Shown one piece after another: positions 38,706 to 53,910 of a stretch of 64,000 bases of DNA. Where the stretch lies: the NCBI GenBank assembly GCA_022316685.1, contig JAKJHU010000030.1, positions 18,188,893 through 18,252,892 of the forward strand, written 5' to 3'. Below the pieces are notes generated by a model. It saw only the letters and a list, made by a program, of their open reading frames with translations. It ran no database searches and was not told the origin of the DNA. The translations under genes and the position numbers were made by a program. This stretch comes from Progne subis subis. Lineage: Eukaryota; Chordata; Aves; Passeriformes; Hirundinidae. How positions within the stretch are numbered: position 1 is the stretch's first letter; each line of letters begins with the position of its first letter.

Positions 38706-41700
38706 GATTAACAGTGTTCTGCCTTTCAGACCATGAGCTGCTTTCCAGGTTTCAAAGACTTAATTAGATGTGATTAGGGAGGGGAAAAAAAAAAGTTTCT
38801 TTTCATGTTTCCCCCTTTTTTTTTTGCAATATCGGAACATGTCAAATAACTCTGTAGTTGTCAGAAAATGAGGGACTATATGAAAATAAGAAAAAAAAAA
38901 AGCCCAAAATTTTTTTAATATCCTCTTGGAGCAGCTAATCTTGCAACTATGCAGCAAATCATTATCTTGAAGATACTGTTTGATTGTTTACTGTTTTATC
39001 ATCATATTTAAAATACTTTTCATATTGAGGTCACTAGAGGATTAGCACATTGAAAAAATGGCTTATTTGTATTTAGTGGCACTAAAGAGACTTCCTTGGG
39101 ATGGTGAAACAATACTAATTATTTCTGTGTTGGAAATGTCTGTATTTGTTGGTCTGATGAGTCAAAAGTGTGTAAGTGCCAGCTCTGCTAATTCAAGCAA
39201 AGCTCTGAAGAGCGTTCAAGAAGTTCATCTTACCTATTCAGTCCATAAGCCCAAACCTTTTTACTCAGTCCCAAGCCTGGATTTATCTTCTGCACAGCAT
39301 GTGCAGAAGTAAAGGACTGAAGCAGAAAGTGTTGGCCAAATCTCTTTCCCATACTTCATACTCCATCACCTTTCTGTGGAGTAGTTATGCACAGACAGAG
39401 TCCAGTATCCCATGGACAAGTCTAGCACCAAAAATCCTAAACCTGGTTTTTCTTGCAACAATATTTGAGATCTGGCAAACTGATAGACTACAGACCATGA
39501 AAATGTTGTTGTCATGAATATCACAGGGCCTGATGTGGTGATGTGCTTGAATGTCCAATTTAAATTCCCTATATTGCTTTTACTCTTTTGGGTTTCCCCT
39601 TTTACACATTGTGCCCTCCTGCCCCGAACCATGCCCAACCCCATGTCAATCTAGTGCCTGACTCTACCCTTATTCCAGATCTTTCCCTTAGCCACATCTG
39701 CTGAGCTGTCCATCTACCCTGTACCAGCCCTTCTCTCCTCCTTTAGGACTGCCAATCCTCCCGTGGCCCCTCCTATTCTTCTAGAATGTTCCATGTCAAT
39801 CCCTCAGTCTTCGAAGCCCTAGTGGCTAGTATAGACTGTTCCCTCCCCTCATGCACTTTTATTGGTTGTAGCTCTTTCTTTCTCCAGCTTGTGCTCCTCT
39901 TCCAAGCAATCCTCAGTGGCTGATGTTTGGTGACCATCCCCTACACTTAAAAACTCCTGTTTGTCAGTACTCTCTGGCTCTTGTCCCGGCCTCCCATCTG
40001 GGAATACGCTCTTCTTGGGTTCTGCACACAAGGGTCCCTCCTTCCTCCATCGCCGCTGCTCCTCAGCATGCGGTACCGCCTGACCCTGCAGCAGAGCACA
40101 GCCCAAGCCCTTTGCTCAGCACTGCCACCCGAGCCAGGGAGGGTTTGGGGCAGTGCTCATTTTGGCACGGCTCCACAGCCACTGGGCTGACAAGAGAGGC
40201 TTTGACAAGGGCTGAGCATTGTGTCACTTGACTCGTGCCAAGGCTATCCCTGCTTTCACTCCAGTGTAATGAAGCTTCCTGGGACTTTTAACAGCTTTTT
40301 TTAATGGATATGTGGGCTCTGTAATTAGGGGAGAGCTGTGTGTTAGCTGATGTGATGGAAGCAGTGGAGGTGTAGTCTGCACAGAGATAGGTATAAAACC
40401 AATCCGTGCTCTGGATTCTGATAATTTTTTTGTTGTCTTTGGTTTGGTTCAATGAAGTAGAGAGGAGTGAATGAGAGGATGCTCCTCAGTGGAGCTGAGT
40501 ATGAGGAACTGGTGCTTTGCAAAGCTGCAAAGAGATGGCTGTTGGGGAGAGTGGGCTTTGGGAGGTGGAGCATTAAATAATCACGTAAAAGGGAGGGCTG
40601 TAACTACATATGACTTGGAGCAGGGGTCTGTGGTGGCTGGCACATCTAGGTAATTGAGTCTCCTATTAAATAACTATTGAGTTCTATCTTTGTTTGAGGT
40701 GAGAAGTGAGGTGATTTGCTCCTTTTTTAAAAGAACTTTATGAATTTTGATTGTGCTATGAGAAGTGTCACCTTAGCTCTGCAAAATCTGCTTTGGGATG
40801 GGCTGATCGTTGAGTGTTGATGGCCCACAGACCCTCTGAGCACGTTCCCCATGGTCTGTTCCATGCACACAGGAGTGACCAGGCTGCACAGCCAGTGCTG
40901 TTCCTGTGCACAGCAATCCAAGAGACATCAACAGGAGACACAACAGAAGTGCTGCCACTGAGCTGTCCCTGAGGTGCAAGGCTGGTCAGCTCTGCAGCCC
41001 TGACTGGTCAAAGACCCCACACCTCTGCCCTTCACAGGATTTTGGCTGCATGGTGGGTGAAAGACCCAGATCTAGGAGGTGGGAGAAGAGGGCATGCCCT
41101 GCCCCATTTTCACTCTGTCCCTACAGATCAGTGGCCAGTGTCCATTCACTCTGAGGAAACTTGATTTACAGGACCTGCCTTGAGGAATATGGGCTCTCCT
41201 GGGTCACCAGTGGATCATACTAACACTGAAATCCTTGGTAAGTGCATTTCACAGACTATTGTGAAAGCACAACTGTTCATAAGTAAAAGGGTAGATAGCA
41301 GATAATTTCCTATCAGAGATCTACCTTAGTACTGATTTATTTAAACTTGCCAGAGTTGCTCACGACAGCAGGACAAGGGAAAATCATTTGACAGAGGACT
41401 TCGCGTAGCAAGTAAGAGCAGGGTCTAGAGAGACCACATTCCTGGAAGACAGAGAAGAGGCAAGAGGATTGACACGTGAAGGGATCATCTATTTTAGGAG
41501 ACACGGAAAAGGTATAAAAATACAAACAGAATAGAGCAAGATAAATTGTGCTTGGAAGCATTCCTCCACACACTGGGTGAAGCTTCCTTGCCTGAATTGT
41601 CAGTTCCCTGCTGTCCTCCCCACTGAGCTGCTCCTCTGTGCTAATCAACACACACAACTTTCTCCACACACAGTGCTGATTTCCAGCAGAAATTCAGAGA

Positions 41701-44700
41701 AGGCATTAACCTGGCCAAATCACACTACAGACTCAACCAAGCAAAACATCTAATGATAAGGACAACAGGCAAACATAACCTGGAAGGATGGAACACTGTA
41801 AGACAAAACCTGTTCTACTTCTAGCAAAGAAGTACTGAGTATTGTTGGAATAAAATGATGGAAAATCCTCCATTTATGAGAGAGCTTGTTTTGCCTGAAT
41901 GCCAGATTCAGCACTGGTGTGTTCCCTGACCAGCACAAAATGCTTAAAAAGAAATTGCAGATAAATCGTAATTCTAGGGATATCACTCCAAAATGGAATA
42001 CTCTTGTTCCTTATTTGGTAGAGAATTTTGATTTAAATTTGAAGCGTTAGCTTTTAGCTGCTTCCCAAAATCTTTATCCAGCATTAACTCTGAAATTTAT
42101 GCTATCCGACAAACTTTCAAAACCATGTGTGACAACTACTCTTAGAACTGAAATACCTGAAATATCTTATCTCTCAGCAATGCGAATATTAGTAATATTA
42201 ACTCTTGCAATACACGTCACATTTACGTTACTCTGGTTATTCGATATCCAATTTTTATTTATAAGGGACAAGTCTTTATTACTTTGCAACTGTATCTCTC
42301 TTGAAGTGACTCCACTGCGATGACTGAAATACATGTCCAGATTGCAAATATGAAACCCTCATTGTCCTCCAGATCAAAATCACCATTTCCATTTCGAACT
42401 ATACTGAGATTCACAGGTACTGAAGGCACAGGTGGCTCACAGCCCTGAGCAGGAAGACAAATCCCACAAACTGACTCAGAGAAAATTTCCTTCCAGACAT
42501 TTATCTGATAAAGACTGGGGGTTTGGTTACAAATTCTCCTTCACCTCTGCTGGCTACAACAATCCTACTCTGTTTATTTTAAGCTGAATGGTATTAGTAG
42601 AATTTATTTTATTTAGAACTGTTGATCCAGAGTTCCCTGAACTGCTGAATTGGAGATTTTAATCTAGTTCAAATTACTTTTATAAACGCATGAAGACCTC
42701 TTATTAAATTCTTCTCTGTTACTCTCGGTTAACAGCAATCTTAAACCGATGTGTTTATTAGCTATGCTTCAGTAGAACTCCTTTTAATGTGGCAGGTAAC
42801 CATGAAGTTTGAATTGTTTTCATTTTCCCTGTACAAACGCAGCGTACTCCAGTATCAAGCAGTTTCCTCATATCTTCACGCTTAACAGAGCCGAACACAA
42901 ATTAAGAGAACAAAGAAATAAAAGAGTAAAGACCTTGAGTATGAATTCCCTTACCTTCATTCAGTTGCAACATCTAAAGGTCATGTCTTATTTTAAGCAC
43001 ACCATCATCCACCAAATCTAAAGAAATATTTCAAGTTAATGTGAAAATATGCCCGTGTTACAACTGCGCATTTCATTACATTGATACAATTCCTTTTTAA
43101 GGCCAGATTTATTTGTGTGAGAATGCAATAAAATGCAATAAACATACATTTAATTTTTAAAAAAATAGTTTCCTACATTTCCACTGAGCATTAATAGCAC
43201 AGCTGAAATGGTTTCCTCCAAGTACAAACAAAACCACCAAGATCTTGAATACTTAATGTCAACTTACCTGATTTCTCATGACAAAAATATTATCTTCAGA
43301 GCCTATATAAAACTGGAAGTTATTTCCAGGTCTTAATAAACACTTTGTGAAAAACTGAGTAGACAGGCTTGATAATATTTCCTTAAAATCTTGTGAAAAT
43401 TGTTATCCTAATCCCTGAAGGACTAACTAGAGGTAACACAATTGTAAGCATACAAAGTACCTGTTGAATCTCGCATGGAAAGGCTCTGGGGCAGGTCAGG
43501 AGGGGATTGGAAGCTCCTTTTGGCAGCAGAATTGAATTGTGGAGGATTGTTTTTTTCCCTTTTAAAGGAACAGCTCTGCTTACTGCAATTAGACCAATGC
43601 CACCTTTGATGGTGAGAATTAGGCAAGGGTGAGCCCCTCTGGTAAAGTTTTAGCCATACTTCAGTTCAAACAAGGGACATTGTCAAGAGGGCAGAGATGA
43701 CGCCTGAAGTGTACCTTAAGTGTGGAACCTAAAAAGGAATAAAATTTCAGTTAAAATGGGAAAAAAATGCCTGGAATCATGGTTAAGTGGTGAGGAAGGA
43801 AGAGAGGTCTGGTCAGAGCCAGATCGGATCACTTAGAAACAGTTGGCAAAATTCTGCTCCCACTTACTCCAGTGATCTGGAAAGAATTCCTCTGAAATCG
43901 GTGAGTTTAGATGCAGCACGGTTAAAAGTAACCATTCAGTAATTTTATCACAATCCACCAAACATTTCAACTTGTGAAATCACTCAAAACCTTGCAGCAA
44001 TTAATAAAGGAAATCTAAGAGGATTATGAAACAAAAGGTGCTTTAGCGACCATTTTATATGTGTGGTTGAGCTGTGTGTCTCTGTCTAAAAATCCTGCCT
44101 TCACCAAGAACTTCAGATGCTGCAAGGCAACTGCAGCCACATTTAACAGAGCTGGTCAATAAGATGCCCCCACATCTGTGCAAATGCATGCACAGTTTTT
44201 CCTTGTTTTTGTTCACTGTCTTTCACAAAAAAAAAATCATGTGGTGGTGTGTCACTGCATCTAGTACTATTTAATTCTATATGGAATTTACTGCTGTGAA
44301 AAAAGGAAAATTTTTGAGACTTGTGACTGAATGCTGCAGCTGGAGGAGTATGGAAGCACCTTTTCTTTGACAAGACTTTTACTGACTATATTACTAGTTG
44401 CTCAATATCACATCAAGAAGGCTGGGATGAAAGTCCTCTCTGTAACAGCTGACAAACCAGGTATAGCCAGGAAAATGCGCTGGGATCAGTTCCAGCCGTT
44501 TGATGTTTGCCTATGAGGATAATTAGACTTTCAGCAGCTTTTGCCTCATGCTGTGTTTTCCCCTGGGACTCTGTAATTTTAACTTTCCTCAGCTGCTGAG
44601 CTCAGGTGACCCGGGAGGGGGCTTTTGTTCAGCCCCAACTTTGGCACTTGGGGACAATGCTGTGTTCTCACTCAGAACATCCCTCTGAGCAAGTAGCTTT

Positions 44701-45887
44701 CTCAGGAGTATAGTCTTTACATGCCTCCTTTTTCCAGCATCCATTTGTGTGGCAGCACTGCGCCCATAACTCACATCCCAAAATCCAGAACAGGAAAAGA
44801 AGACATTTTTAGTGTCCCTTAGTAACACACTATAGACACACAATTCATACAATATTACCTAGTAAATGCATCCATTTGTTGAAGGTTGCACAGGGTACGG
44901 CCCTGCTAATGCAATTTAAATAAATGCAAATTCAATGAAACGCCTGTGATTCATCTGTAAGAGACGGTGTGGTGTGATATTCTGGTAAGGATGGAGAAAA
45001 TGAAGTCTGGCTGCTGGAGCTCTCTCTGTGGGCTAAGAGCACAGAGTGAAAGCAATGTTCTACTTCTTCCTTCTGGCTTTTTCTTAGGCCTTTAGACGTG
45101 ATTAAAGGAACACAGTTCTCTATAGAAATTGCAGTATGTGTAAGTGACTGCAAGTGCTCCGGCCATACATTCCTGTGACCTCAGGCAGTGGCATGAGCCA
45201 GCTTCCCCCTGCCACCTGCTCTGTCCTGGTGTGACCGGGTATGACCACCCTCAGGTATGACCTGATCAGTGTCCTCAGGTATGACCACCCTCCACCCTGG
45301 CTGGGCTGTGAGCCACCTCTGCCCTAAAAGATGAGCTGTGGCACCTAAAGCACCTTGCAAACCTGTCTGATTTACCTTGTTAGAAAACACAAATCCAGCT
45401 GTGCCTCTCTCTCACCAGATGCTGATGTGCAAGAGAGAAGGAAATACTGTTTTTAAATAGAGTGTAAAGTGGCAAACTTCACCCAAGTTTGCTCCATAGC
45501 ATTGAAGTTTTATTTGCAATTACACTTCATTTTACTGTAGAAAATGTTTCCGTGAAAGCACCTTTGAGTGGTTGTTTAACAAATTTTGTTTATAAAAGTA
45601 TCAATTGAGTAAATTTCATTTGTTCTGAAAAAAACTGATTGCACTTCAACACCCCTCTGTTAGTCCTCTTCCATTACAATTTTACAAGATATTTAGTTTC
45701 TTTTATTGAGAAATGTACTAGCTCTATAAAGTTTTCATTTCAGATTTTACCAATATCCTTCTATTACATTTATTTTTTGGCACGAGTTTTATTAAGGACA
45801 GTTCTCTAAATGTATTACCATTTCTTTGTCAATCTTTTTTTCAGACAATAACATTTCATTTCCTAAAAGAAAAATTATATAAAGAAA
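38706..45887. other. Gene-free interval upstream of HHLA1
   Basis: There are 7.2 kb without a supported exon, RNA gene or clear repeat. GC rises around 39600-40200 and 40760-41110, but no coding frame with splice support was found. Regulatory elements cannot be excluded. Confidence 0.5.
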
Positions 45888-46630
45888 CACAGAATTATTA
45901 CATTTGGAAAAGACCTCTAAGATCATTGAGTCCAACCATTAACCCAGCACTGCCAAGTCCACCACTAAACCACATCCACACATTTTTTACATACCTCTAG
46001 GGATGGTGATTCCCTGGACACATCCTGGACAGCCTGTTCCAGTGCTTGACAACACTTCCATTGAAGAAAGTGTTCCTGATATCCAATCTAAACCTCCCAT
46101 GGGACAACTGGAGGCCATTTCCTCTTCCTGTCTCTTGCTACCTGGGAGAAGAGGTGGACCCCCACCTGGCTACAGGCGCCTTTCAGGGAGTTGTAGAGAG
46201 GGATAACGTCTCTCCTGAGCTTCCTTTTCTCCAGGCTGAACACCACCAGCTCCCTCAGCTGCTCCCCACAGGACTTGTGCTCCAGACCCTTTCCCAGCTC
46301 CATTGCCCTGCTCTGGACTCACTCCAACCCCTCAATGTCTTTCTTGTAGTGAGGGTCCCAAAGTGGACACAGGATCTGAGGTGTGGCCTCACCGGTGCCC
46401 AGCACAGGGGCGCAATCACTGCCCTGGCCCTGCTGGCCACACCATTGCTGACAGAGGCCAGGTGCCATTGGCCTTCTTGGCCACCTGGGCATACCCTGGC
46501 TCACGTTCAGCTGCTGTCAACCAGCAGCCCAGTGCCTTTCCTACTGGGAGCTTTTCAGCCACTCAGCCCCCAGCATGGAGCACTGCAGGAGGTTGTTTTG
46601 ACTCAAGCGCAGAACCAAGCACTTTGATTT
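45888..46630 (-). mobile_element. CR1 LINE fragment, about 740 bp, minus orientation
   Basis: The left end is a reversed 3' tail (CACAGAATTATTACATTTGG, AGTCCAACCATTAACCCAGC). The minus strand encodes ELVVFSLEKRKLRRDVIPLY and QVGVHLFSQVARDR from CR1 reverse transcriptase, with stops. This is the longest CR1 piece in the gene-free interval and explains the open frames seen across it. Confidence 0.9.
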
Positions 46631-49600
46631 GTAGAACCCCAAATATATAGTTATATATAAACATGTATTTATTGCCGTTCATAGAATTCTTTTCCCATTT
46701 CAGAACATATATTTAGAACTGCAAATGGTTTCTGTCTTCTATATGTCTTTTCTTTAATTTTTTCTTATCCATGTTTTGCTAAGATTAGTACTGACACCAC
46801 AAAACTCCCTGAACAGAATACACATTAAACTCTATGAGCTGTTTTCAGTAAGAATGTTTTTTATATTTATTAAAGTAGGGAACATTTTCTTTTGATGTAT
46901 CTGATATTGTGAAACTTTTTTGAATTCAAGTACACTCTTGAGGAAGTAAAAGAAGAGAAAGTATGAAAAAAAGGAGCCATGGATATTGTGAAAATGTGTA
47001 GTTGTGAGAGGCATGGAGTCCTAAAGGTTTTCTTATCTGTGTGTGAATTACAATACATAAGATTTTTGCACAATACTGTGCACTGCTCCTTGCGGGTTTC
47101 CAAAGATGTTAGTCTGTGATCAAGCACTTGGTATTTTTAAACACAGATCCTCATATAGCCTTGATTAGATACCAAGAAATTTCAGCAGTCCAGAACTTAC
47201 TTAGAAAAATATTTAATGACTTATCTAATGATTTTGTGTTTGATAGGATATGTGTCAGAGATGTAACTAATCCCATCAAATCTACCAAAACATTCATAGC
47301 ACGTAATACACCTTTTTTCATGATCTCTGGTCTATATTCTGCTGTCCATCTGTGCCTGACACAAAGAAACAGGAGAAAAGTGGTGGTGTTGTCCCAAACC
47401 CAGTGTGCTGCCAGCCATTATCTTAGAGGGCAGTTTCTTTAAATAATGTCTAGCTTTCCTGCTGCTCTCTGCCATGGGACTTAGCTTTCCTGATCCAATC
47501 CCTTCTCTGTAGTCCAAGAGGATTCTTTGTGTTCCAAGAGGATGATCTATGTTAATCAAGCAACCATTTTACCCTGGTGAGTCTTAAAAATGAAAGCATT
47601 CTGCAAAGAAACAGAAGGATACAGTGAAAAAATTCCACTCCTGACACTTTTATTTGAGCCATACAGGACTCAATTTTTACTCTTTCTAAACTGCTGATGC
47701 TAAGTCTTATTCTGCTTAGCTGGGAGACAATTGCATAAGATCCCCAAAGTCTCATAAAGAGGTAAGCCCAGGCTGCATCCCTGGATATAAGCAGGGCTTT
47801 GCCTGAGAACAGGTATCACACCTTCCTCCCATTTTAGAGTCCATTTCTTAAAAGATCAGACCTAATACCTTACTGAAATCCAGTGATTTGTCAGACTCTG
47901 GTCTTTGGGGAGCCAAGGGGAAATTTTAATGCAATACCTTTCAGTGCAGGTGAACAAAAGCTGAGTGCTTCACCTGTTGTGTCTGTGAAATCCTCAGGTA
48001 AATGTCATTGCAGTGTCCCTTCAGTTCAAGCTTGGACATTCACTGGTCAGACAGTAATGATAATGCTGGGTAGAATTGCCTATAAAAATGAAGACACTTG
48101 AAAAAGCCCTGAAAAACAAAAGGTTCAGAATTCCACACTCTGGTGCACTAGTTTTCAAAACCACAAATTGTCAATCATTGGGAAAAGTAGAACTTGGCTT
48201 TAAGAGCCTGACATTCACCCTCTTTCTTATTTAGTTATTACTTTTATTTAAATTGAATCATTTAAAACAGACTCAAAAGCACTGGGATAGACAAAGAAGT
48301 GGGATAAGACATGGCATAAATGTTGGAATATTTTTTACCTACCATGAAAAAATAAAAACCCCTTTTTTACTATTGTATTTCAAGTGCCCAGCAGAGCTGA
48401 TTCGTGATAGCCATGAAACTGAAGCCTCAGAAAATGCCTTAAAAATACCTCTCTGTGTCCAGCTAGACTTTTGGCAAGGCTTGATGTTTCACCTGTTTCT
48501 CTTCCTGTCTCATTCAGACACAGGACCGCACAGAAATGCAGCAACAGAACCAGGGGCAGAATTCAAGCAAATTCCCTGCAGGGGATATTCTGATCATGTT
48601 TCTGCCACTACTGTGTTCTCTCTCTATTTTGCTTGCAATCTCATAATATTTTAGCACATTAATGTCTCCAATATGAATGTATTTCTCCCCACTTTTCATT
48701 TTCCCTCACATCTATGCACAAAGCCATATAAATTACATGGCCACTAAATCAAAAATGTCACAAGTAATAGGATCTGCTATGTGTTGACAGGGCTGGCTGT
48801 GGAAGCCACATAAAACCTACTTTTAGCTCAATTTAGTCCTGCCTAGATGCAGTCAAAAGGGTCTTTGCCCATGTCTCTGCTGTGGGGACATTTGACAATT
48901 TATTCTTTGAATATACTTGAAGATATTAAGATTTAAATGAAAATAAACTCATACACATAATAATTGAAATTTCTATTTATTAATAAGTGGTGCAGTTTTT
49001 AAAGACAGAACATAAAAAAAAATCAGTTAAGAAGTATTGTTTGCATAATATATTGAAATAAACATATTAAATTTGTTCAAATATTGGACAGTGCCAGAAT
49101 AGAAATTACACATACAGTTTAAAAATTACAATAAATAATATTATAAAGAGCACTAAAGGCCACTTGTATAAAAGTTGTGTTCCCTTGTCAGCCAGAATCT
49201 GAAAAGCATCTTTGTAGCATGGAGAAGATTTCAGTGAGCAAGGCACAAATACTAGTAATAATAAGATGCCATAACTAGAAAACAAAATGCAGTTAGCTAT
49301 GTAACCTTCAGTCTCAGCGTGTTCTTCATGATGGAAATAGGATCCCATTTTCAGTATTTTGCTTCAGTTAACTTCAGAGGGAAGCTACTCAAAGCTCAGT
49401 TGGGAAAGATCAAAACTTACAGCCTAAAAAACCAGAAGGAAAAGTGATACCCAGGATCTTCATCCCCAGAGCGCCCAGCTAAAAATCACCAGAAAATGCC
49501 CCCTTTTCCTCTGCACCTCTTAAAATAATCTTCAAGTTGAATAATCACATCCAGCTGAGCTCTTGATAAAAGTGACATCCCATCAAATTCATGAGGTGCT

Positions 49601-52600
49601 GTAGGAAATTTAGGTTTGCAGCTCTTAGGCACCTAGAGCTTACTGGTGGGGGCTGTGGGGTGCAAGGAATCCAGACCCTACTCTCCTCACACTCTCTGCA
49701 GTGAGCAGGTTGGATTTAGTTCTTACCTAAGCAGATGTGACACCTCTGCAGCAGCTGGGCTCCCAGCAGGGATGAGGGTGCTCCTTACTCTGCCTTTTCT
49801 GGTTGCTTTAGGCTGTGATCTTGCAAACTGGCTGGATCACCAGGCAGCGGCCCCGCTACCCCCGGTGTCAGGGGGGCTTTAGTTTGCAGCACTCATGGGC
49901 CACCATTTGCAGCAGAAAAAAATTAAACTATTTCCACTCTGGACCGTAATAATGCAGCAACGTTACGGATAAAAACAGAGCAAATATATCCAAAGTCCAT
50001 TTAGGGACTTGCTAATCAATCTCTCCATGGGTTGGATTCCCTTTTATTTTGATATGAGCCAGACTGATAAATTTAGGGCAGGGAAAAGCCAAGGCAAGGA
50101 CAACAGCCATTACCTGACTAGATTTTTTTTTTTTTTTTAAGTGCCAGCTCCTTTAGTACAGAATAAACTACATTTATCACATTTGTCATACCTTCATACT
50201 TCAACTAAGCATTCGCTTTTGCCTTAATCAAATAGTCCCAATTTGCATCTAAAATGAGGAAGCTTAATTGATAATAATGCTGCAAAGAGAGGCACACAAT
50301 GTAAACACAGATTCACCTTTTTGAAAACTTCCAGGCATGTGGCATTTGTTAGGGACTGAAAATCACTCTCAAAATGTAGCCAAGAAAAATGTCTCCAGAT
50401 GAGTGCTGTCCTTCACAAGGAAATTTATAAATAAAGGCAGATTATAACCTAGCCCTACTCCCAGTGCATCACTCTGAGAAGGTTTCTAACTTACTTCAAG
50501 GAGAGCAGAGAAAAGCTCCTCAGTTTCAAATTATGAAAAATATCTCAAGGCCTGAAATGAGATGAGAGTCATCAAAGTCATTAATACTTTTTAATGTTAA
50601 GTACATGCAAACAAAGTGCTAGTGTCACTCAAGATTCTAGAAAGATCTGACCCAAATAGAAGTGATAACTCTTCAACTGAAACATCACACAGAGGAAGGC
50701 ATAAACCTAATTAACTCCTATTACGAAGACTATTAGTGACCCAGATGCCTTTCTCAATTGAAATGGTGAATAGAGATTTCTTGGGTGTAGAAACAAGTCT
50801 TGACCTTCTTAATGTTACTGGGATCACACATTGTTTATTTTGCTTTGTCCAGCATCTATGGCCAGTACAAACTGCAGTTCAAACTGCAGTGGATGCACTG
50901 CCTGGACTCACCCTGACTGGAGTCTGATGAAATTTGTGGGCACACCCCAGATGAGGGATGGTCTCCAGATCTCACCATGTTGGTGGCACCTTGACACGTA
51001 TCTGTTGTCAGCAGAACTGATGGATGCCCTGTTTTCAATCTTGATGATGTAAAGGGCAGAGAGCTGCTAAGGACAGCACCCTTATGAACAGAGAAGTAAC
51101 CAGTTTCAGTGCTAAGAAGGAAAAATAGATATTAAAATAAGCTAATGAGATCTGCCTGTCTCATTTCTTGGATCTCCTTCGCAGGAACCACAGATGTCTA
51201 TTGCAGAGGATCTTGCTGACTTTATCACCAGTGCCTTTTAAGAAGAGGCAGATCTTATCTGGCATCATTAAATATTTGATGGTGTGGTTACAAATATCTG
51301 ACCTGACAACTTTAAGATGCATATTGCAAACTGTTGATTGCAGGCCAGAGAAAATACTAACTTCAAGACAGTTCAGCTGCTAAGTGTGCTGCGCAGCCCA
51401 AATCCTGCTTTCTCTGGGGCTGTACTCTGTGTGCAGGTGAATATTCATCCAAGCCTCTGCCCTTGCTTGGATTTTCTCTTGGAAAGAACATACCTCTTTA
51501 TAAGGAGGCTATTTAAGGATTTTCAGCTGGGTTTAATACTGAGAAAATATTATTTTTATATGGCCTGCCATGGAAGAGAACAGAAACATGAACCGGAGGA
51601 TTTCAGTGGGAATTGGACAGGGAACTGCATGGCATAGCCACTGTCAAAGACAATCGCAAAGTGATCAGACTTCACGTATGTTTGGCTGCCTTGATTTTTG
51701 ATTACTTAGATCTAGAAAGCATTTAAAAAGGACCAAACTCAGATGAAATCAGCAGGAAAGATAGGCCCTTGACATACAAGAAAAGTGACGCCTGCTTGTC
51801 TAGCACATACTTATATCAACTTCAGAAGTGTAGCAATGTTAAAATAATTTCTTATTCTTTTCCTTTCTCTTGTCATGTGAGAGTTAAATCTCACAAGTTG
51901 CCACAGACCTCTATTACTCTTTCAGAAAGCCTGCAACAGGTACAACGCAGATATTTCCAAGAATTGCAAAGGCCAAAGAATTCTTCTCAATATGCCAAAT
52001 TATAACAAATTACACTTTGGTAATTCAGTATTTTTCTTTGCAAATTTAGCCACAAAACTGTGCCAAACACAGATTATCTTTCAGCTCAATGCTATTTTTT
52101 CAATTAAGTAATTACCAAAATTGTGCCTCATACCATCATAGTTTCTGGCTTCAGAACAGCTTCATGAACTCAGCCCAGTCTTCAAAGGCTGTAACTGGTC
52201 TGCAGTATTTAATCCAGTAACAGCAACAATTTGTTCTCTCTGAAGATCCATCCCAGAAGGATGAATCATGATTTAGCTGAAGAATCAGATGAAGTAAGAA
52301 GATCCTAATCCTTTAGATGTCTCTTCCAATAGAGAACAAACAATGAAGATGAAGGCAATGCCCAGATCTGGGAAAGAACTGAAAGTCCCTGGATGGAATG
52401 ACTGTTATGAGAGGTCAGCAATATTGAGGAATTAAACCAAAAGCTTACTATGGTTGGAAAAACCCAACAAAATATTGTCCATTGGAGTGCTTTTTATCCA
52501 GGGCTGTGCAAAACCCAGTAAGCACTGGGAAGCCCAGTAATATGTTCTTGGCTCTGACTGGATGTCCAAGGATGCTCAGTTGTGCAGCTGCAGAGTAATA

Positions 52601-53018
52601 CAAGCAGTCTCTACAGAAAGTCCCTCTTCTAACATCTTATTTGGACCAAATCCTTGCATCTTTGATGGTCAGTGCCCTGGTCACAGTGGGGAAGTCACTG
52701 TATGACAGGAGTTCTGGATTTGGGGTGGGGATGAACCACAGCAGAGAGGCCTTGGATCAGTGGGGGAGAGGTGAGAGCCTTAACACTGATCGTGTCATCT
52801 CTGATTATCTGAGTTAAAGGTGAGATTTATCTCATCCTAAAGCTGATGTGTGCCTTGGTTCTTGTACCCTGAGCTCACTGACGGTGCTCCTTTATTTTCC
52901 ACCAGCTGTAAAGAGTGTACAGCCATCAAGCTGGACATCATATAGATGTGATTTCATGGACACATTGACTGACATCTGATTTTCCTGGTCTCCTCCTTCT
53001 CAATGATTTCCAACTTTC

Positions 53019-53021
<3 letters not shown>

Positions 53022-53052
<31 letters not shown>
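53022..53052. repeat. Poly(A) run, 31 A
   Basis: Thirty-one uninterrupted A on the plus strand, 1.2 kb past the KCNQ3 stop and possibly in its 3' UTR as poly(U). No retrocopy was recognised before it. Confidence 0.97.
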
Positions 53053-53056
<4 letters not shown>

Positions 53057-53904
53057 GCTGAGGTCTAGGGAATGTACTTATCTCTCTCTTGCTCAGGGAC
53101 ACATGACAAAAATGGTGATCATTTATTCATACATTAATCTTAAATATAGCACACATGCATGGATCTGGAGCACTCCATTTCCAAGAGAAAAGGTAAACAG
53201 AGAGAAACAGATTCTGGCAGTATCTCACACTGCAGGACTTGCAGGGAAGAGAACAGCAATTTTCTGCACATCTGAGGAGCTCAAAGCACTTGGAAAATAT
53301 TAGAGAATTGAGCCTTTCAATCTGTGAGCATGTGTGGAAGTGTAACTCCCAATTAACAGCTTGGGAAACTGAGGCTGAGTTACATTATGCATCTTACTTA
53401 GCAGCACCTAAGTCAATAGAAGAGTGGAGTGCATAAACCTGGAGTTCCCTACACTAAACAGCCTTATTTTGGTAACAAAGAAAATCTGGCCTCATAAGTA
53501 GCAAATAGACTTAGCAAAAGATTTTCTAAAAAAAAGCATTATAATCCTACTTTGAGCAATTTTATAAACACTAGTGAAGCTTTTCAAAGTAGTTTGAGGG
53601 ATTTCTATTTACATTTTTCAATAAATAACTAAGATTGATCCTAGAAGGTGGCTTTGATGATTTAAAATCCTACCCATAATTTCATTTCAACATTGTTTTT
53701 CAGGGGTAATTATATAAGAGATCACATGAGAATCATTTAGTTCACAAAAAAATTTCAATAAGGTCATATTTTAACTCAGCTTTTTCCCTGCTTTTAGGTA
53801 GGATATTAGAATTTTTTGGCTTGGTTGATTAGAGATTGATTTGCTTATACAGGAAAATGATTCAGATGTTGTTTCCACAAAGGGATATTGTTCCTGAAAA
53901 TCTT

Positions 53905-53910
53905 TTTATT
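53905..53910 (-). terminator. KCNQ3: Candidate proximal KCNQ3 polyadenylation signal (AATAAA)
   Basis: This is the first AATAAA on the minus strand past the KCNQ3 stop, 365 bases downstream. Mammalian KCNQ3 has a multi-kilobase 3' UTR, so more distal signals may be preferred. Confidence 0.3.

Noticed and set aside
46046..46627. 193-codon plus-strand open frame
   Set aside because: It lies wholly inside a minus-oriented CR1 fragment and reads its complementary strand.
48253..48654. 133-codon plus-strand frame
   Set aside because: No splice or promoter support, no known motif, and consistent with chance in gene-free DNA.
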